The notes: generated by a model from the sequence alone, not told the origin. Positions 55,295 through 64,000 are shown, counted from the stretch's first letter. The stretch is 64,000 nucleotides of DNA from CALRQJ02 sp943370285 (GCA_943370285.1 CALRQJ020000001.1:1-64000), one strand, 5' to 3'. A program made the numbers and translations.

Positions 55295-55309
55295 GTACGA
55301 ACGCACAAC
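55295..55309 (+). repeat. 15-bp direct repeat, right copy
   Basis: GTACGAACGCACAAC, identical to 53861-53875, 5 nt after the hydrolase stop codon. Confidence 0.7.
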
Positions 55310-55363
55310 TAGGAAGGGGTTTGCTGCAATTTAGGCAGACAGAATAAGGCTCATCATTTGTAA

Positions 55364-55387
55364 TGTCTCATCCTGAAATAGGTTGAC
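55364..55387 (+). repeat. Short dispersed motif, copy 2 (IS-end-like)
   Basis: Same 24-nt motif as 48830-48853, with three substitutions. Core TGAAATAGGT. Confidence 0.4.
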
Positions 55388-55460
55388 TTCAGTTTAGGCG
55401 TGAAGAAACGCCATTGCTCCAACATCGTCAAGCGCCAAAACGTTAAATACAACCACCAAA

Positions 55461-55571
55461 CCTGAAGTAATGGGTCACTTAAAAAATCTCCCTTGAATAA
55501 ATATTGGACCGTAGAGGTAGATGAATAATTTGTTTACGATGGTCAAACCTATCGAATGCCGGCATTGTAAC
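55461..55571 (+). pseudogene. Decayed copy of the YciI-like gene 3' end (right boundary)
   Basis: It matches 47745-47856 with about 20 differences. One A is missing from the poly-A run and GAATAA replaces GAATTA, so it cannot be translated like the original. Its position on the far side of the seven block genes makes it the right boundary of the insertion. Confidence 0.8.
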
Positions 55572-55579
55572 GCAACAAA

Positions 55580-55613
55580 AATCCCCCATCAGTATATTAA
55601 CTGACAGGGGATT
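55580..55613. terminator. Hairpin at the end of the PorP/SprF gene
   Basis: AATCCCC (55580-55586) pairs with GGGGATT (55607-55613), and the inner CAGT pairs with ACTG. It lies 48 nt past the PorP/SprF stop. Confidence 0.65.
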
Positions 55614-55661
55614 GAATTGAGGGGTAAATAATATAAATTATACAACCTGTAAACTGACCAA

Positions 55662-56567
55662 TTACTTTTTCTTGTCTTTAAAATGAAAGCCAATACCCAC
55701 TTCAAATTGTTGGCTTGACACATTGGATACTTTGTTATTAGAATTATAGAAGAAGTTAGCCTCTACCGATTCTAATAGCCTCACTCCTGCCCCCATTCTA
55801 ATATTGCCCGATGATTGATACAAGGCCATCACATGTAATTTTTTACTGTATTCGAATTGTGCCCCTACATCAACTAAATCATCAGTTGTTCTGTACAAAC
55901 GCCACATAGCAAGTGGCGTCAATTCCATCTTTTCATCACCACCAATAAAAAATTTATACGAAACACCCAACTGACCCATGGCCAAATTTGCGTTACCACC
56001 TTTACTTGGCGTAAGATTTTCGCTTAATCTAAAAATGCTAGCTCCGATTGAAAGACGTTTGTCCGTATAAACAGCTCCAACATTACCGTCAAAAGCATTT
56101 ACACTGCTTGAAACATTATTCACTAATAATGGATCAGGTGATCCGCCTTGGTCAATATAATCACTCTTTAATCTATCGCCGGCAAAGGCAAACGAAACGC
56201 CTAATCGAATCTGATTTTCTTCGGTCAATTTAACCCTGTAGGCATAATTAAATACACCATAGGTTCTTTTTAGAATACCGGTAACGTCTGATATTACATT
56301 GATACCTGCAGCTGAATTTTCTCCAAATTGAAATTCTCCGGTAAGATTGGTTAAGACAGGGGCTCCATCAAAACCAATCCAACTTCTATTTTGTAAAGCA
56401 TAGATTTTATTGCCGTTAGCACCTGTATTTGCTGCATTCCACAACATGGGATTACGGAAATATTGGCTCATACTATTTTCCATTTGTTGCTGAGCAAATA
56501 GTTGCGTTTGGGGCAGCAACGCAGTAACAATGATTGCGGTAATGATTTTTATATGTTTCATATTCAT
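55662..56567 (-). CDS. PorP/SprF-family type IX secretion membrane protein
   Basis: A 301-residue outer-membrane beta-barrel protein of the PorP/SprF family. It has a signal peptide (1-25, ending LFAQQ), then the family opening YFRNPMLWNAANTGANG (about 36-52), a NRSWIGFDGAPVLTNL motif (about 60-75), and alternating strands ending FEVGIGFHFKDKKK. SprF-type proteins help the type IX system export and anchor a partner surface protein carrying a type B C-terminal domain, and usually lie next to its gene. Here the giant adhesin is 41 nt upstream on the same strand, so the pair is almost certainly functionally linked. Confidence 0.93.
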   Translation of the reverse strand: MNMKHIKIITAIIVTALLPQTQLFAQQQMENSMSQYFRNPMLWNAANTGANGNKIYALQNRSWIGFDGAPVLTNLTGEFQFGENSAAGINVISDVTGILKRTYGVFNYAYRVKLTEENQIRLGVSFAFAGDRLKSDYIDQGGSPDPLLVNNVSSSVNAFDGNVGAVYTDKRLSIGASIFRLSENLTPSKGGNANLAMGQLGVSYKFFIGGDEKMELTPLAMWRLYRTTDDLVDVGAQFEYSKKLHVMALYQSSGNIRMGAGVRLLESVEANFFYNSNNKVSNVSSQQFEVGIGFHFKDKKK

Positions 56568-56608
56568 GATGTTAATTTGTTAATGTTTGATTGATGATAG
56601 CTTATTTT

Positions 56609-59600
56609 TTATCGAACTAATGTTACAGCACCTTTTTTCAGCACTTGTCCGTTAACAATCAGAATAAAGAAATAAGTGTCTTTGGCTAAAAGCTTTCCAT
56701 TAACAGTTCCGTTCCAATCATTGGCATAATTTAATTTCTCATATATCACCTTACCTGTTCTATCCATCACTTGAAGTTTATTGTTTGGATACGCATCCAA
56801 ATTCTTAATCACAAACTTGTCATTGATACCATCGCCATTTGGTGTAAACACATTGGTTGAAGTGATATTTAGATCATCTAATGCAGTAACCGTTACATTA
56901 CCCGTTGCGGTACAACCTGCGCTACTAGCAACAGTTACAGTATAAGTAGTCGTACTCATTACCCTTGCTATTGGATTTGCAATAGTGGTACTACTTAGGT
57001 TAGCCGTTGGTGTCCATGCAAAAGTGCCCAAGTTTGAACCTGTTACATTCAGTTGCGTATTAAATCCACGGCTTACACTTGTTGGCGTTGCAGTAACAGT
57101 TAGTACTGGCAATGGATTTACAGTTACTGTTCTTACTGCAGATGTAGTTGAACAACCACTAGCATTAGTTACTGTTACGGTATAGTTGCCGGAAGTGGTG
57201 GCTGTAATGGACTGTGTTGTTGCATTGTTACTCCACAAGTAAGAAGAACCGGCATTTGAAGTTAATGCTACAGAGCCACCCTGACAGAATGTGGTTGGTC
57301 CGCCAGCAGTAATGGTTGCTGTTGGCAATGGATTAACCGTAACTGTTGTGTTGGCAGATGTTGCAAAACAACCATTGGCATTGGTTACTCTTACATTGTA
57401 ATTACCAGCAGCTGAAACGGTGATAGCTTGTGTGGTTGCACCATTACTCCATAGATATGAGCTGCCTGCACTTGCCGTTAAAGTAACCGAACCGCCTTGA
57501 CAGAAAGTTGTTGCACCACCGGCTGTGATTGTTGGTGTTGGCAAAATATTTACCGTTACAACGGTTGCTACTGATGTTGCAAAACAACCAGCAGAATAGG
57601 TTACTTGTACGGTATAACTTCCACTTGCAGAAACAGTGGTGGATTGTGTGGTAGCACCATTGCTCCACAAGTATGAACTACCGGCACTGGCAGTTAATGT
57701 AACAGAACCACCCTGACAGAATGTTGTTGGTCCACCTGCCGTAATTGTTGCAGTTGGTAAAGCATTTACGGTTCCTGATACTGCTACGCTTTGTGTGGTT
57801 GCACCTGTAGAAGCAACGGTAATATTTCCGGAAGGTGAGCCTGTAGCAGTTGCAGCTAATCTTACAAAAATGGTGGTTGAAGCTACCATTCCACTAGCTG
57901 GTGTTAATGTTACACTTGACGCATAGCCACTACCAGCTGTTGTAGAAACTTCATAACCGGTTGGTGCAGTAACCACTAAGTTTGCAGTTAGTGCTGAACC
58001 ACTTACAGTAAAGCTTTGACTTGCTGATGCCGAACCTGAACAACCAGCGAAAGCTGTTAATGTACTTGTAGCTACTACAGTTTGGAATTGTGGATTGTTT
58101 CTAAAGATGGCTACTCTATTTGCTTCTACACTAGAGCTTACAATATCAGGTCTTCCATCACCATCGATATCTCCTATTGCTGCATAATAAGGCCATGAGC
58201 CTAAAGCTAAATTTACATTTGATGCAAAACTTGCTGCACCACTTGTACTTGTATTTCTATAAACAGAAAGATTTGCTGCTGTACCATTTTGACCTGCATT
58301 GGTGGTAACTAAATCAGCTTTACCATCACCATTTAAATCTCCACCTGCAACGAAGTATGGATTTTGAGGTGAACTATTATCTATTCTTGTTGCAAAACTA
58401 ATATTACCAACTGTACTGGTATTGGTTAAAATACTCATTGAGTTGGTAGTATTTAGCAATGATGCAGCGATATCTAATTTGCCATCGCCATCCCAATCGC
58501 CAATAGTTATACCATAAGCAGAAGGTGCAGCAAAATCTACTTTTGAAGCAAGGCTAATAGCACCAATTGTACTCATATTTCTAAATACAGAAACGTTACT
58601 ACCAGCCGTAAAACAAATATCTTTTTTTCCATCACCGTCTATATCCCCTACTGCTATTGCATTTACATTTACTGCTGCTGTATAATCTACAGGTGCAGCA
58701 AAAGTAATATTACCAACTGTTGATGTATTTGGATAAATAATCATTTTTTGACCACCAAAAATTAAGTCGGCCTTGCCATTACCATCAATATCGGCACTTG
58801 CTATTGAATAAGTTGCAGCAGTTGTATTGATTTCAATTTTAGTTGCAAAACTGATATTGCCACTCGTACTCGTATTACGCAAAACAGTAAAAGCTACTTG
58901 ATTTAAATTTCCGCCTGTTGTAGCAATATCTAACTTGCCATCTCCATCTAAATCAACAAGCACAAGACCTCTAGCCTCTTGAGCAGTTGAAAAATCTACC
59001 CTTGTTGCAAAACTTACTGTTCCGGCTGTGCTGGTATTTCTAAATACAGCAACATTATTAGCTGCTCTGTTAGCAACAACTAAATCTGCTTTGCCATCTC
59101 CGTCAACATCACCCAATGCAACTTGATAAGGCCATGTTGTTCCTGTACCTGTTGCAATTTCTATTTTAGGGTCGAAATCAGTTGCAGCAATACTGTTTTT
59201 GTTTGGCGTAAATGTTGGTGTAAAATTGGCATTACTGTGAGCCAATAATGATGTGCCCATATTAACCTCTGTAATATTGCCAAAGGTTGCACCCACAGGA
59301 ACCGTTACTGTTAAACTTGTTGCAGTTGCTGCTGTTACAGTTGCTTTGGTTGCACCAAAGAATACAATATTATTGGCTGCAGTTGTATTAAAGTTGGTAC
59401 CAGTAATCGTTACAGTTGTTCCTACCGGTCCACTTGTTGGAGTAAATGACGTAATTGTTGGAGGAGGTGGTGGTGGCGGACTATATCTATAGAAATCTAT
59501 TTTGGTATTATCGCTTCCATTAAACATATCTAATTTACCGTCTCTGTCTAAGTCCACTACCTCAATAGATGCCATACCTCCCCCACTAGAGGCGCCCATA

Positions 59601-62284
59601 TCAAACTGACCGGAGAGTACAATATTACCGGAAGTACTATTATTAGTTAAAATAGCTACCATCCCTCCTCTTGGAATGATGATATCGGGTTTAGTGTCAC
59701 CATTTAAATCTCCGATGTTTATTCTATCGACTACCCATCCATAGTTTGAACTAACCGGAGTTGCAAAACTCATCGTATTACCCGAACTAGTATTACGAAA
59801 AACGGATACAATCCATTCGTTGTTGGATATTACCAAATCTAGATTTCCATCCATATCTATATCCCCTAATTCAACCCATTTACCTGCAGTGGTACCGTTT
59901 GCAAAATCTACCCGTGTTGCTAAGCTGACTGTACCTGTGGTTGTTCCTGTATTTCTGTAAATGCTGAAATTTGCCGGAACGTTTACATTTGCTGTAACCA
60001 CATCATTTTTGCCATCGCCATTGATGTCTCCAATTTTTACTCCCCAAACACTTGTTGGGGCTGTAAACTCTACATTAGGTGCAAAACTGATAGTGCCACT
60101 AGTACTGGTATTGCGGAAAATGGAAATTTTTGCTGCCCAGTTATTTGTTACGGCCAAGTCAAGTTTTCCATCTCCATCAATATCACCCACAGCAATATCA
60201 TTACCGGAGTTCGCCATGCTTATATCTACTCTTGGAGCAAAACTGATACTGCTAGTAGAGGTATTACGCCAAACAGATACACTATTGTAATCTCCAACAC
60301 CAATGATGTCTTGTTTTCCATCGCCATCGATATCTGCTGTAACCAACCCTCTTACCGGCGCTAAAACAGGATAACCTATAGAACTACCAATAGCAATACT
60401 TCCAACACTACTTGTATTTGGAAACACCAATAAACCAGCAGGAGTGGAATTATAATTATTCATGATTAAATCAATATCACCATCCAAATCCAAATCAGCT
60501 CTTTCGCATGGCATTGACCATATGTTTGGAGTACCGCTTGAAACATTTGTTTTAACAAAGTCAGCTTCTACAATGGTAGCTTTTGTTGAAGAATGTGTAG
60601 GATTAAAATATGTTTTTGAATGAGCCTGCAAACCATTAGCAGTATTCAATACTGTAATAGGTGCATAAGCAGCACCCAAGGGAACTGTTACTGTCAAACT
60701 TGTTGCTGTTACACTACTTGGTGTAGCAGAACGTACTGCACCAAAATATACGATATTATTGGCGGCAGTTGTATTAAAGTTGGTACCTGTAATTGTTACT
60801 GTTGAACCTGCAATACCACTTGTTGGTGTAAAAGATGTAATGGTTGGTGGTGGTGGTGGTGGAGTCACCGATTCAAATGAAAACAGCCCCCAAGTTGGCC
60901 CACTAAATGGATAAGAAACGTTGTATGGATTTGTACCTACTGGTGTAGCTGTTCCTATGGTTTCCCAAGCAGAAGTACCAGTATTATAACGTAACCCTCT
61001 TTGAGGTGCTGTTTCAGAAAAAGTTCCTCCCGAAACACCTTGACCAGTGATATATTGAAATTTCAAGTCTACATTGGTTGGATTGCCACTTGGTGTAATA
61101 TCCCATTGGCATCTAATTACTTTAGTTGTATTTAAAATACCTGCACCGGTTGGTGCTGTTGCATTGGCCTTTATGGCATAATCAAATCCACCACCATTGG
61201 TAATGGTTACAGGGTTATAATGAATAAACACATTACCAATATTTCTACCAATTGGTGCTACCACTGGGCCAGCACCAACTCCTTTCATTACCAATCTTCC
61301 TGCTCCATTGGTATAAGCATAGCAGTTTGCAGAAGCACCAGTAATTGTTACACCACTATTTACAATAAAATCGGAATTGTTAATTACAGTATATCCAGCC
61401 GTAAATGTTGCACTAGTTGTAACGGTTACCGGCGTAAACAAATTGAATTGCTTACCAGGAAGGTTCAATACTAAGTTGTCAAAACTAACTGGCTGGCTAC
61501 CTCCAATAATACAGTTACTGCCTCCATCTAAACAGGTTACTGTTCTGCCATTAGCAGTAAATGTGCCATTAAAATTATTGTAGGTAGAAGTAATAATTAA
61601 ATCGCCACCAGCTGCAGATGACAATATCATTCCTCCATTAATATTCATGGCATCATTAACACCACCTACTCTACGGCTGGTAGTGATGTTCCCAAACGAA
61701 AGTGTTGTTCCAGCATTAATAGTTAATGCTCTTGGATAATTGGTATTTCCTGTTACCCACTCATCACCTATTACATAAGTTCCACCAGTATTATAATTTA
61801 ATGAAGACCCTATACGATAGGTTGGCCTGTTTGTATTTACTGATCCACCTGGATTGATGGTTAAATTAGCTACTGTGGATGTAGTTCCAAAATCTACAGG
61901 TCCTTCAATATTAACAACAGTAAAATTGCTGGTAGCAGAACCAGCTACCAATCCAGAGCCTAAAAAAGTTACATGAAATACATTGCCCACTGTTCCATTA
62001 TTGGTAAATGTTTTACCACTGTTTAATTTAACGCCATAAGGATAGTTAGAGTTAATTGTACCGCCAGTATTAATGGTAAAATCACCAACAGTTACGTCGG
62101 CATGTGAGATATTAACGGTTGCTGCAATAATAACATCTGCACCAGTAGTTGGTACTACACCACCTTGCCAAGTGGCAGGAGTGTTCCAATTACCATTATT
62201 GATTGCAGTAAATTGTGCTGATAATTTTTGGATAACAAATAAGCTAAATAAAGTACATAGCAGCACTTTAGAAAAATGTCTCAT
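56609..62284 (-). CDS. Giant type IX-secreted adhesin with TIG, FG-GAP and PKD-like repeats
   Basis: A 1,891-residue surface protein. It has a signal peptide (1-23, ending LSAQ) and a beta-helix-like N-terminal region (WNTPATWQGGVVPTTGADV onward). Two TIG/IPT domains each follow a Pro-6 to Pro-7 linker and read TITSFTPTSG. Two sets of FG-GAP/VCBS repeats carry Ca-binding-like DxDGDGKxD motifs. Next come one repeat-rich Ig domain, three near-identical PKD-like repeats of about 72 residues (GGPTTFCQGGSVTLTASAG), and a gliding-motility C-terminal domain (TIGR04131-like: NVFTPNGDGINDKFVIKNLD ... KKGAVTLVR). The C-terminal domain directs type B export. The ATG at 62284 is chosen; the longer frame to 62407 overlaps the kinase gene. 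It probably acts in adhesion or gliding. Confidence 0.93.
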   Translation of the reverse strand: MRHFSKVLLCTLFSLFVIQKLSAQFTAINNGNWNTPATWQGGVVPTTGADVIIAATVNISHADVTVGDFTINTGGTINSNYPYGVKLNSGKTFTNNGTVGNVFHVTFLGSGLVAGSATSNFTVVNIEGPVDFGTTSTVANLTINPGGSVNTNRPTYRIGSSLNYNTGGTYVIGDEWVTGNTNYPRALTINAGTTLSFGNITTSRRVGGVNDAMNINGGMILSSAAGGDLIITSTYNNFNGTFTANGRTVTCLDGGSNCIIGGSQPVSFDNLVLNLPGKQFNLFTPVTVTTSATFTAGYTVINNSDFIVNSGVTITGASANCYAYTNGAGRLVMKGVGAGPVVAPIGRNIGNVFIHYNPVTITNGGGFDYAIKANATAPTGAGILNTTKVIRCQWDITPSGNPTNVDLKFQYITGQGVSGGTFSETAPQRGLRYNTGTSAWETIGTATPVGTNPYNVSYPFSGPTWGLFSFESVTPPPPPPTITSFTPTSGIAGSTVTITGTNFNTTAANNIVYFGAVRSATPSSVTATSLTVTVPLGAAYAPITVLNTANGLQAHSKTYFNPTHSSTKATIVEADFVKTNVSSGTPNIWSMPCERADLDLDGDIDLIMNNYNSTPAGLLVFPNTSSVGSIAIGSSIGYPVLAPVRGLVTADIDGDGKQDIIGVGDYNSVSVWRNTSTSSISFAPRVDISMANSGNDIAVGDIDGDGKLDLAVTNNWAAKISIFRNTSTSGTISFAPNVEFTAPTSVWGVKIGDINGDGKNDVVTANVNVPANFSIYRNTGTTTGTVSLATRVDFANGTTAGKWVELGDIDMDGNLDLVISNNEWIVSVFRNTSSGNTMSFATPVSSNYGWVVDRINIGDLNGDTKPDIIIPRGGMVAILTNNSTSGNIVLSGQFDMGASSGGGMASIEVVDLDRDGKLDMFNGSDNTKIDFYRYSPPPPPPPTITSFTPTSGPVGTTVTITGTNFNTTAANNIVFFGATKATVTAATATSLTVTVPVGATFGNITEVNMGTSLLAHSNANFTPTFTPNKNSIAATDFDPKIEIATGTGTTWPYQVALGDVDGDGKADLVVANRAANNVAVFRNTSTAGTVSFATRVDFSTAQEARGLVLVDLDGDGKLDIATTGGNLNQVAFTVLRNTSTSGNISFATKIEINTTAATYSIASADIDGNGKADLIFGGQKMIIYPNTSTVGNITFAAPVDYTAAVNVNAIAVGDIDGDGKKDICFTAGSNVSVFRNMSTIGAISLASKVDFAAPSAYGITIGDWDGDGKLDIAASLLNTTNSMSILTNTSTVGNISFATRIDNSSPQNPYFVAGGDLNGDGKADLVTTNAGQNGTAANLSVYRNTSTSGAASFASNVNLALGSWPYYAAIGDIDGDGRPDIVSSSVEANRVAIFRNNPQFQTVVATSTLTAFAGCSGSASASQSFTVSGSALTANLVVTAPTGYEVSTTAGSGYASSVTLTPASGMVASTTIFVRLAATATGSPSGNITVASTGATTQSVAVSGTVNALPTATITAGGPTTFCQGGSVTLTASAGSSYLWSNGATTQSTTVSASGSYTVQVTYSAGCFATSVATVVTVNILPTPTITAGGATTFCQGGSVTLTASAGSSYLWSNGATTQAITVSAAGNYNVRVTNANGCFATSANTTVTVNPLPTATITAGGPTTFCQGGSVALTSNAGSSYLWSNNATTQSITATTSGNYTVTVTNASGCSTTSAVRTVTVNPLPVLTVTATPTSVSRGFNTQLNVTGSNLGTFAWTPTANLSSTTIANPIARVMSTTTYTVTVASSAGCTATGNVTVTALDDLNITSTNVFTPNGDGINDKFVIKNLDAYPNNKLQVMDRTGKVIYEKLNYANDWNGTVNGKLLAKDTYFFILIVNGQVLKKGAVTLVR
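57120..57780 (-). repeat. Three tandem PKD-like repeats in the adhesin
   Basis: The FCQGGSV codons recur near 57284, 57497 and 57713, a period of about 213-216 nt, with highly similar DNA. Recombination can change the copy number. Confidence 0.75.
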
Positions 62285-62385
62285 AAACGTAGTTTTAGTA
62301 ATTGGCTGAATTTCAGTTATAAAATTACTTGTGAGATTAAGGAAACAATAAAAACTGGGACGAAATGCAACAATTTGTATATAAT

Positions 62386-64000
62386 CTACAAAACAGTTGT
62401 GTTGCAATGGAATGTAATGGTAAAACAGGCCCCATTATTGGTTGCGTAAGTCAGTGTTCCACCGATTTGTTCGGTGAATAACTGTACCAATTTTAAACCC
62501 AAACTTTGATAGCGGTTGGGCAGTTGACCATTGGGCAAACCAGGGCCATTATCGGCTACTAAAAGTTGAAAGGTATCAGGGGCGGTTGCAGTAATTTGAA
62601 CCCGAATATGTGGCGTTGCCACTTGTTGAAAGGCATACTTAAAACCATTCGTTACCAACTCGTTTACAATCATGCCTAGCGGAATAGCAGTTTCAATATT
62701 GGTAGATAGTTTTGTGTCATCTGTTATAGCATAAGAAAGATTGGGTAAAAAAGGCTTGTATTGTTGTGCCAATACCTGCACAATATCTTCTAAATAATCT
62801 TTCAGCACTACTTCACTGATGTTTTGAGATTGGTATAGTTTTTCATGCACAATGGCAATTGATTGTAACCGATTTTCACAGCTATTCAGTGCATCTATAG
62901 CCAATTGATCATGTAAGTTTCTTGCTTGCATCCTTAACATGGCTACAATTACCTGCAAATTATTTTTAACCCGATGGTGCACTTCTTTCATCAGCACTTT
63001 TAAATCATCTGCCTGCTTAGAAATTTTTGCATTGGCCACTTTTTGGTTGCGATAATTACGGTAAAAACTGATTCCAAAAATGATGAGTACAGTTAAACTT
63101 ATCATCATTAACCACCTTGCAATTCTTTCATTCTTGCTGTTCTCTATCATTAATGCATTCTTGCTGTTAAGCGTTTTATTTAACAGCAATTCTTTATCCA
63201 ATTCATTCTTTTTTAATGCATTCTCTCGTTCCAACCCTTCCTTCAGCAACAAAGATTGGTTAATTTCTATATCTTTTAAATCATTTTCACGTTGCAAGGC
63301 TTCGTTCAATAAATGTTCTTGAAACAATTTATCAGACTTAAACTTATTTTCTTTGTCTAAGAATGCGATTTGTTGTTCTTTCTTTTCAGATTCATATTTC
63401 TTTAATAAATCTGCTGAATGCTTGGCTATTTCTGTATTATAGGTACTGTCTTTAAGGGTTGCAATTTTTTCTAGCGTTACAAAAGCCTTTGCTGTATCGC
63501 CCAATGCCATATATACAGATAAATAGTGTTTATAAACTTGGCTCACATTTTCCAGGTTTTTTTCATTTTTGGCAAGTTGGAGTAATAAGTCTGCAACAGT
63601 TAAAGCTTCTTTATAATACTTTCTATCAAAATTGATATTGAATTTAAGTTGGTTGATAAAGAATTGATAAATAACATCGTTAGCGCCTTTGCTGATAGCT
63701 AGGGTTTTATTGACATAATCATCAGCCTTTTCATAGTCTTTCGTTTTAAGGTAAATCTCAGCCAAATTATACAATGCAATTCGTTGCCCGGAAAGGCTAT
63801 TAGCTTGCTTGTACGTATTATAACTTAATTGGTAGTAAGTAATAGCTTGGGGATAATCAGCTGCTGTAAAAGCATAGCGAGCCAAATAAGCATAGGCACG
63901 GGCTAGGTCATCTGTAGATTGATTGGCTTCGAAAAATGCTTTCGCCTTCAACGCATACTTTTTGGCCTCTACTAAATTTTTTTGCTTGGAGAAAATGATG
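62386..64000 (-). CDS. TPR-containing HisKA_2 sensor histidine kinase (5' end outside window)
   Basis: At least 537 residues; the reading frame is open to the window edge, so the N-terminus is missing. The visible order is TPR-like helical repeats (about the first 190 residues), a Lys/Glu-rich coiled coil (about 185-275), one membrane helix (WLMMISLTVLIIFGISFY), then a HisKA_2 dimerisation domain with the phospho-accepting His in KEVHHRVKNN, and a HATPase_c domain with N box MIVNELVTNGFKYAF, G1 DNGPGLP and G2 GLKLV. HisKA_2 kinases usually signal to LytTR or other response regulators; none is visible here. It runs in the same direction as the adhesin-PorP pair, so control of adhesin expression is a possible link (inference). 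Confidence 0.88.
   Translation of the reverse strand, partial: IIFSKQKNLVEAKKYALKAKAFFEANQSTDDLARAYAYLARYAFTAADYPQAITYYQLSYNTYKQANSLSGQRIALYNLAEIYLKTKDYEKADDYVNKTLAISKGANDVIYQFFINQLKFNINFDRKYYKEALTVADLLLQLAKNEKNLENVSQVYKHYLSVYMALGDTAKAFVTLEKIATLKDSTYNTEIAKHSADLLKKYESEKKEQQIAFLDKENKFKSDKLFQEHLLNEALQRENDLKDIEINQSLLLKEGLERENALKKNELDKELLLNKTLNSKNALMIENSKNERIARWLMMISLTVLIIFGISFYRNYRNQKVANAKISKQADDLKVLMKEVHHRVKNNLQVIVAMLRMQARNLHDQLAIDALNSCENRLQSIAIVHEKLYQSQNISEVVLKDYLEDIVQVLAQQYKPFLPNLSYAITDDTKLSTNIETAIPLGMIVNELVTNGFKYAFQQVATPHIRVQITATAPDTFQLLVADNGPGLPNGQLPNRYQSLGLKLVQLFTEQIGGTLTYATNNGACFTITFHCNTTVL

Larger units (their letters stand above)
55291..55661. other. Gene-free right end of the accessory block
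   Basis: 371 bases. It holds the right 15-bp repeat, junction-like text GACAGAATAAG (55338-55348), the second IS-end-like motif, the decayed copy of the YciI-like gene end, and a terminator hairpin. No functional gene is seen. Confidence 0.6.

Noticed and set aside
47857..55460. Prophage or conjugative element
   Set aside because: No integrase, structural, replication or transfer genes are present in the block.
59253..61583. Forward-strand open frames inside the adhesin
   Set aside because: Val/Thr-rich complements of the repeat coding sequence; shadows of the adhesin gene.
62285..62407. N-terminal extension of the adhesin frame
   Set aside because: The 41 extra residues precede a perfect signal peptide at 62284 and overlap the kinase gene.

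Overview
The window looks like chromosomal DNA from a Bacteroidota bacterium, most likely order Chitinophagales. The evidence is the low-GC coding sequence, several TonB-dependent outer-membrane receptors with carboxypeptidase-like N-terminal domains, a PorP/SprF protein beside a giant surface protein ending in a gliding-motility (type B) C-terminal domain (type IX secretion), DUF3078 and DUF2911 proteins, and repeated promoters of the phylum type (TTTG, 18-19 nt, TAnnTTTG). I see no rRNA, tRNA, CRISPR array or complete transposase.

Layout: 1-1379 holds a small TonB C-terminal-domain protein between two REP-like palindromes, then a long structured leader in front of fusA (1380-3530). 3.7-16.6 kb carries a TonB receptor, purC, a YkgJ-type Cys-cluster protein, a sterol-desaturase-like hydroxylase, a cold-shock protein, a reverse-strand run DUF3078 / beta-barrel receptor / MFS / CPBP protein, and lpdA. 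16.7-30.9 kb is mostly reverse strand: a large surface protein whose signal peptide is out of frame with its only ATG, an M14 carboxypeptidase, an asymmetric ABC-F ATPase, an M1 aminopeptidase, rsmI, purS, pssA, a small element with a broken four-helix-bundle gene bounded by heptamer repeats, an M24 aminopeptidase and a LolA-like protein. 31.3-47.9 kb has a thiolase, an S41 protease, cystathionine beta-synthase, a metal-receptor protein, three tandem DUF418 membrane proteins, a DUF2911-TPR protein, a TonB_C fusion, hutU, rlmN, mtaB and a small YciI-like gene.

From about 47.86 to 55.46 kb lies an accessory block of seven unrelated, same-strand genes (two unknown membrane proteins, a secreted hydrolase, a propeller lipoprotein, a small unknown, a WD40 protein, a beta-lactamase-fold hydrolase). 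Several are followed by related imperfect palindromes. The block is bracketed by the intact 3' end of the YciI-like gene on the left and a decayed copy of that same 3' end on the right, which marks it as inserted. The palindromes resemble gene-cassette recombination sites, but no integrase is present.

The last part (55.6-64 kb) holds a type IX secretion pair, PorP/SprF and a 1,891-residue adhesin with TIG, FG-GAP and PKD-like repeats, preceded by a TPR-containing HisKA_2 histidine kinase that runs off the window. The most unusual items are the accessory block and its palindromes, the heptamer-bounded four-helix-bundle element, the start-proximal frameshift in the large surface protein, and the structured fusA leader.
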